Source: Basidiobolus meristosporus CBS 931.73
Taxonomy: Eukaryota > Basidiobolomycota > Basidiobolomycetes > Basidiobolales > Basidiobolaceae
Length of the DNA: 64,000 nucleotides
Assembly (NCBI GenBank): GCA_002104905.1
Contig: MCFE01000231.1
Span: 1 to 64,000 of the forward strand
Direction of reading: 5' to 3'
The notes under the pieces: model-generated
Databases searched by the model: none
Told to the model about the DNA's origin: nothing
The model's input: the letters and a program-made list of their open reading frames with translations, nothing else
Made by a program: the position numbers and the translations under genes
Part shown: piece by piece, positions 58,601 to 64,000 of the stretch
Layout of the letters: every line of letters begins with the position of its first letter
How positions within the stretch are numbered: position 1 is the stretch's first letter

Positions 58601-60957
58601 TGGCAGATTTATAACAGTATGTATGTTCTCACAAATCTACCAGATATCAAGGAACTACAGACGTTGCTAAACGAAGAGACTCTTACCGAAACGGAATATA
58701 AGAGCGTAAATGATACAATAAAAAGATTTACGAAAAACGAAAACAAGGGGCTACTAAAGCGATCAATGGTTGTTGGTAAGTATCACAATAGCAAACTTTA
58801 GAAGCAAGCCTAGTATATTTCATATAGCACACGTAAACTAATGCGCTTTGAACCAAGGTACCACTTGCTTGGCATCGACATTTGATATATTTGAAAACAT
58901 ACCCTTTCCAATAATCATACTTGATGAATCAAGTCAAGTTACCGAACCGATGGCGCTAGTCCCAGTTTGCCGTTTTGCCTGCGAAAAGTTGATTCTTGTT
59001 GGTGATCCACTCCAGGTACACTCTATTATACATAATAATTACTTGTTCCCGGTACTAAGTTGATTTTAGCTACCCCCAACTCTCTCCACCAATTCTTCTA
59101 AAAGCTCTGCTGAATGTGGACTAGATAGACCTTTATTTGACCGGCTGATTCAGGTACCAAATGGTGTGGAGCGCCTATTAGTGAGCATGACTAATCTGTA
59201 ATTTCATCAACTAGATGGGCGCAGAGGTTTGCTTCGCATTTCTCCAAATATTACTGATTATTTATTTATAGTGACATCGTTTTAGCCTGTATTATTAAAA
59301 ACACAGTACAGAGTTCGTTTGCAAATTATACTTATCTCCTTAGGTGTACTTCGATCTAATATCAACCTTTTAGTGCCATCCTGCTATCTCTGCTCTCAGT
59401 AACCGGTTATTTTATCAGAGCAAGCTTATTGATGGTGTCTGCGAGTCGGAACGTCAGGCTCTGGTGCCCGATCTTCCACCTTTGTTGTTTATTAACGTCA
59501 ATGGCAATGTCGGCCCTATTGTTTCGACTATCAGTTTTCTACAGAAGATTAATCAAGATTAACTCTGCAGGAACAACAACACTCGCGATCGAAATCATAT
59601 TTCAACAGCAATGAAGTTGGAGTTGTTGCCCTTGCTGCCAAAGGATTTCTCGAGATTGGTATTCAGCCGCAAAATATTGGTATTATTACACTATGTACTG
59701 TATGATGTTGCTTATGTTATTCAGCACCACTTAATATTAATCTCGATATTTGGACGGTAGATAAACATCAAGCGGATCAGGTTGAGATGAAATTGAAAGA
59801 CAGTCAAAAGATGAACAAGTTCGATTCAGTACAGGCAAGTTATGATTCCGTAGCTAGCGCATAACGTGTTTTGACTTCAGTGCATATTCACACTTAACTC
59901 CTTCAGGTGAGTACTGTCGATGCTTTCCAGGTACATAATATTATAATATATTCATCTTTGCTTGAAAGTACAATTTTACTCATAATGCATTCGTAAGGGA
60001 GCGGAAAAAGAAATCATCATTGTGTCCTGTGTTCGAACGCGCCAGATTGGGTTCATTGATAACCGGCAGAGAGTAAATGTTGCACTTTCACGAGCAAAAA
60101 GGTTTAGATATATCAAAGCATCGTCTAGTATTTGGATGTCTAACCTGTTATATAGGCATCTGATCATTGTTGGATGTGCCAAACTCTTGGAGAGCAATCC
60201 ACTCTGGAAAACTGTTGTGGCAGAATGCCGAGGTAGTGCGATTTCAACCAATAGCATTCTATACTACATTATGCTTACTCTTTGTTAAAATGTAGCGAAC
60301 CCTAACGGATTTATTCACGCCACTCAAGTCCCTTCACTATTGAAAAGCTTCGGATGTTCTGGGGAATTCTCTACGCCACTAGCTGCGAGCATGAATCAAT
60401 TTGAAGAGTCAACCAATCGTGCAAAGATAGTAAAAAAGCCACTTCAGCTATACCCGTCTCCTTTAGCGGATTCGAGTTCAGATACTAATAACAACGTCGA
60501 CAATGCCGATTTGAACAAAGTAATGGATCATACAAGTGCTGTTCATGAAGCGAAGAGTCTACTTTCGAGACAAAATCATGAATCTACTTCGGTAAATGCT
60601 GTTGGTCAGCTGGACGAAAGTGAAGCACCATGGCATACAACCCCGAAGTATAGTTTGTTTGCAGGGCCTGGCCTATCTTCTGAAGTGGTTCAGCCACCAA
60701 ATCCTAGTGAACTTGAAGAGCCATCCCTCTTTAATAACGATAGAAGCAACGACAGCACACGAGAACTAACAAGGAAAACCCCTGAAGATGCTTTTAGTGA
60801 AAGTCCTTTCTCCGTCGTTAACTATAATTCAGACACGGATTTGGTGGCTCGTGCAGAGGATATTTCTAGCAGTGTAGAGTTGGGTAGTCTGAATCAGCCG
60901 AAAAACCCATTGTTTACTTTACTCCGAAACTTAAACCAGCGCGGAAAACCTGAATAA
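55603..60957 (+). CDS. ZGRF1-like protein: DUF2439 domain fused to SF1 helicase
   Basis: The gene has about 20 exons with short introns. The first exons (55603-55678, 55736-55767, 55834-55871, 55928-56087, 56155-56263, 56325-56431, 56495-56908) join in frame. Residues 1 to about 75 form a DUF2439 domain (KFEVLYTNQKTKKNKTWHDG, FLRYNATSAK, VTLYDE, EFDRYLVTLE). The C-terminal half is an SF1B (UPF1-like) helicase: Walker A GAYGAGKS (about 58092-58180), LDESSQ (about 58920), GDPLQLPPT, QYRCHPAI, VDAFQGAEKEIIIVSCVRT, NVALSRAKRHLIIVG. A Ser/Pro-rich tail follows to 60957. This is the architecture of vertebrate ZGRF1, a helicase in homologous recombination and crosslink repair. I see no clear GRF zinc finger. 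Exon ends near 57240-57400 are unresolved. Confidence 0.88.
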
Positions 60958-61225
60958 ATAAATTGATAGAATCTTGACTTTTGATCAATTTATGCAAAAG
61001 AAAATTTTTTGATTGTCCCGTTGGAGTAAGCTTTGCAAATTTGCTTTTTTCAGCTAAACTTATACGATATTTGATATTGGACTTGTGTGAGCAGGTTTGA
61101 TACGGTTGGTTCGAACAAGACACTATGAGTACCTTACTGAAGAGAGTTATACCTAGTTTGCCCAAGAGTGAGGAATTTAGAATCTAAGCTTTGTTATGTA
61201 GAATCTTGGCTAAACGATTTTTTTG
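60958..61225. other. Intergenic and probable 5' exon region of mitochondrial uL4
   Basis: The N-terminal (mitochondrial targeting) exon of the next gene should lie here. An ATG at 61125 (MSTLLKRVIPSLPK) looks like a presequence, but I could not find a splice that joins it in frame, so the 5' exon is left open. Confidence 0.35.
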
Positions 61226-61947
61226 TTTGAAGACCCTTTCCCACAGAGTGTTCAAGCATGGGTGCACGAATTTCGAAACAAGAAACCCCTTCGCATTCTC
61301 GATCTTCATAAGAGTGTCTTCGGCTCTCCTCTCCGTGTTGACATTCTGCATCGTGTTGTTGTGTGGCAAAGAGATGCCCTAAGACAGGGTACCCACTCCA
61401 CCAAGGGAATTAGTGACGTACGTGGTTCCACCAGAAAAGCCTTTTCGCAAAAAGGAAGAGGTGCTGCCCGTGTGGGCACTATAAGAGCTCCTCAGTTCCG
61501 TGGTGGTATGTATCCAGTTTACATTGTGGAAAACTCTTCTATAATGCCATTTTTAATCGTTGAATCCCTTCGAAAGGTGCCACTGTACACGGACCCAAGC
61601 CTCGTAGCCATGAAACCGCACTTCAAAAGAAAGTGGTGGATATGGGGCTTCGTGTAGCGTTATCTACAAAGTACGCCCAAAACCAATTGGTAATCGTCAA
61701 CAGCGTGGAGCTTACTTCCCATAAGACCCGTGAGCTTGCCCATATACTTAAATCCAATCAATGGACATCCGCATTGATTGCCATCAAGAAGGAAAACGAC
61801 AACCTTCGCATTGCTGCCAACAACATTCCCGGGATCAAGGTTGTTAATGTCGAAGATCTTGATGTTTATAATGTTCTTCTTCATAAGAATCTCATTCTAG
61901 ACACCGGCTCCGCCAACTATTTGCAAACCAAATTGATGGTCCAGTGA
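61226..61947 (+). CDS. YML6: Mitochondrial large ribosomal subunit protein uL4m (5' exon not resolved)
   Basis: Two clear exons (about 61226-61505, 61577-61947) join across a 71-bp intron in phase 1. Motifs are QAWVHEFRNKKPLRILDLHK, SPLRVDILHRVVVWQRDALR, GTHSTKGISDVRGSTRKAF, QKGRGAARVGTIRAPQFRGG, then GPKPRSHETALQKKV, LSTKYAQNQLVIV. These define the ribosomal protein L4/L1e fold, and the extended VFxxPxRxDILHRVVxWQRD segment is the fungal mitochondrial form (YML6). The protein lines the exit tunnel of the mitoribosome and is encoded in the nucleus. The N-terminus with the targeting peptide is missing from this model; the true start is upstream of 61226. Confidence 0.9.
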
Positions 61948-63181
61948 TCGTTTATCTTCGCAACCTAACGTTTAAGCATGATCCACCATGGACAGAACCT
62001 AGAATAGGAGATTATATGCATTCATCTATTTGTCAATATCATCCATTAATAAAAGCGTCAACCTTATCTGCCTTTGTGATCTTTAACAGATGTGGGCATC
62101 ATCCATCACATGGATCCAAGCAACACTTCGGGCAGATAGAATGCATCGAGACATCCATTATTTCGAGTGGATCTCAATCCTGCTATGGACAGCACGAATT
62201 AGAGTCCAAACGATACACTCTCAAGAGGGTTTCATTCTTCATGTATGGGGAATTCGCTCTTAGTGATAATGAAACTCCAATGTAGTGCACGGTTCCTTCT
62301 GTTCGCTCGTGGCTGATGATGCCTCTAGAAAACAGCGCTCCCCTACTGCTGCACCTACAAGCTAACACTAACAAGCGATGGCCAAAGCTCCTCGTGTCGC
62401 CCCAAGGCTAACCGTTAGGATGTTTCGCATGAATATCATGTGATCTTCCATTGATTGTGGGTGTTTGAGATTGACTACCACTATTGTGATAATCGGGAGG
62501 CACGCCAAGCATACTAAGTGGCAATAGGCTTCCTCAGACGTGTCTAACCTGATTTGGCATCGAGGAAAAAGGATTGTGGTGGATCCGGTCTTCAGATCAG
62601 TGCGGATGTCATAAGGTATTCAGTCGTGATTCGAGATATGCTTCCAGTAACAACTATCCTCATCAAAAGCAGGCGCATGACGGTTGGATTCATGCACAAT
62701 AGATTACAAGCATCACTTGTAGTAATGTTACTCGACCAAATGCGGTGTGAATTCGACATCATCTCCAAAACATACATCTGTCCAACACATTGTCACCCAA
62801 GGTAGTTGGCTCGGCTGCTAGATCCCCGTGTTGAAACGATTTTGAGGCGGTCGTGAGGCAATATCGCATTTCGATAGGTGGAGCTCGCTTTTTCAGTGAT
62901 AGCAATGCTTACACATGGGAATCAATTAAATGCTCCTATAATTAAGACTGCTGGCTGACTGTGTGACTGTTAAACAAAGCGACGATATGAGATCGGCTGA
63001 CGCACGCATTATTTTGGCTATATCTCTATTCCCTTTCAACATTCTCTTCTCCACGTCCTCTGTTCTTCTCGTCAGAATAGACCATAGAAAGTCTTTTTGG
63101 AGAAGAGGATTTGTTGAAGTTGCATAGAGTTCACTCTAGTTGTTCACCTTTGGGCGAGATTCAACACTACGTCTAGATATC
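61948..63181. other. Intergenic stretch, no gene recognised
   Basis: About 1.2 kb. Open frames (61944-62285, 62554-62805) show no domain or coherent splicing and partly antisense overlaps. The region near 63040-63180 is CT-rich, as fungal promoters often are, and probably drives the SPX gene. Confidence 0.4.
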
Positions 63182-64000
63182 ATGAAGTTCGCTAAGCAAC
63201 TCGCTCTACGCTCTATTCCCACATGGGCCATATATTACATCGACTACAAGCAGTTGAAGAAGTTCATCAAAGATTCCGAACTCATATATGAAGGTACGTT
63301 TTGTTTCAATAGGGCGTGTCCTGCCACTGCCATTTGCTCATTTGTGGCTACGTTGCCTTACCCCCAATAGAAAACAAAGAAACTGCTCAGCTAGACAAGA
63401 TCACGCAGGAATTCAGAACGCTTATTCATACGGAGCTTGACAAGGTGGATGAAAGATACTCGAGTAAAGAGCAAGAGTCAACAGAGAAGCTCAGGCTTTT
63501 GAAAACCAAGGTACCCACAGCTTAGTTGAGCCTTTTGTCTATTGGCTGAACAAACTTTGGCATCCTAGTGGCGGCCAGATTTCTCTCCCGAAAGTCAGAA
63601 CCAATGGTCGGTGGTGTACCACTCTCTTATGTTCCGTTCAAATATTCATATGTAACGTTGCCATAAGGTTGAAGGATTTTACAAAGTTGTTACAGTCGCT
63701 TGAATATCTCTCAGGTAGATTGCTGCCCTTGTTTCAGCTCGGAGGATTTCGAGACCATTAATCGCTCGCACATATAGAGTTTACACAGACGAATATCGTT
63801 GGGTTTCAGAAAATCCTCAAGAAATTCGACAAGCACTTTGGTGTCACTTGGGGAAGGGATTTTTGGCCAGAGATCACCACCAGGAAATTCGCAAACTCTG
63901 AGAAAGAGGAAAACCTACTTCACGAAGCAAGACAAGTACGTGAAGCAAGATCATACCTATGTTCAGAAACATATGTTAATGATATTTTAGGTTTGGCGTA
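63182..64000 (+). CDS. SPX-domain protein, 5' part (cut by window end)
   Basis: The start ATG at 63182 gives MKFAKQLALRSIPTWAIYYI, then DYKQLKKFIKD, the canonical SPX N-terminal helix. Exons 63182-63293 and 63371-63510 join in frame (ELIYE-NKETAQLDKITQEF). A third begins at 63569 (WRPDFSPES). Later exons contain RLKDFTKLLQSLEYLS (about 63665-63715) and TNIVGFQKILKKFDKHFG (about 63790-63845), the basic helix that binds inositol pyrophosphates. SPX proteins sense or transport phosphate (Pho81, Gde1, Pho90, Vtc and Syg1/XPR1 types). The C-terminal effector domain lies beyond the window, so the subtype is open. Confidence 0.85.

Noticed and set aside
61944-62285. Open frame of 113 codons downstream of uL4m
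   Set aside because: Composition is unlike a protein with a fold, there are no splice partners, and a comparable antisense frame overlaps it.

Overview
This is a fungal nuclear window with two contrasting halves. The gene-bearing right part (about 44.8-64 kb) has short GT-AG introns, mostly 50-75 bp, and fungal-type housekeeping genes: 3-ketodihydrosphingosine reductase, mitochondrial uL4, an SPX protein and a GH15 enzyme. Two genes, a ZGRF1-type DUF2439-helicase and an MEA1-like protein, together with the intron density, make me lean toward an early-diverging or otherwise intron-rich fungus rather than a budding yeast. I cannot assign a genus from sequence alone.

Bases 1 to about 43.7 kb are a dense nest of transposable elements inserted into one another. 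From left to right: (1) the right end of a PIF/Harbinger-like DNA transposon carrying a complete but decayed Ty3/gypsy element (gypsy-1, 388-5326, 368-bp LTRs). (2) A second Ty3/gypsy family (gypsy-2, 6551 to about 12.3 kb) interrupted by a 736-bp foldback element with 347-bp arms. (3) A reverse-strand gypsy-1 fragment. (4) A Ty1/copia element (copia-2) split by two CACTA/CMC-type (Tnp2 transposase) copies. (5) Another CMC copy split by a 4.5-kb Harbinger-like element that itself holds a solo LTR. (6) A second copia element (copia-1) split by CMC-A, which is split by the full-length CMC-B (30485-37048), which in turn holds a solo LTR. (7) Reverse-strand fragments of the copia-1 family ending near 43.4 kb. 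Almost every element ORF is broken by stops, frameshifts or internal deletions.

The CMC family has a fixed layout: an accessory coiled-coil ORF and a Tnp2-domain transposase diverge from a short central region, bounded by termini CCCTATGAAA or CACTATGAAA. The Harbinger family pairs an IS5/DDE_4-type transposase with a second ORF of unknown function.

The gene region runs: alpha/beta hydrolase (+), three RING-H2 genes (+,-,-), KDSR/TSC10 (+, 10 exons), GH15 trehalase/glucoamylase-like enzyme (+, 9 exons), MEA1-like gene (+, 5 exons), ZGRF1-like helicase (+, about 20 exons), mitochondrial uL4 (+) and the 5' part of an SPX-domain gene (+, cut by the window end). These genes do not form one pathway. 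They read as ordinary eukaryotic neighbours beside a transposon-rich block.
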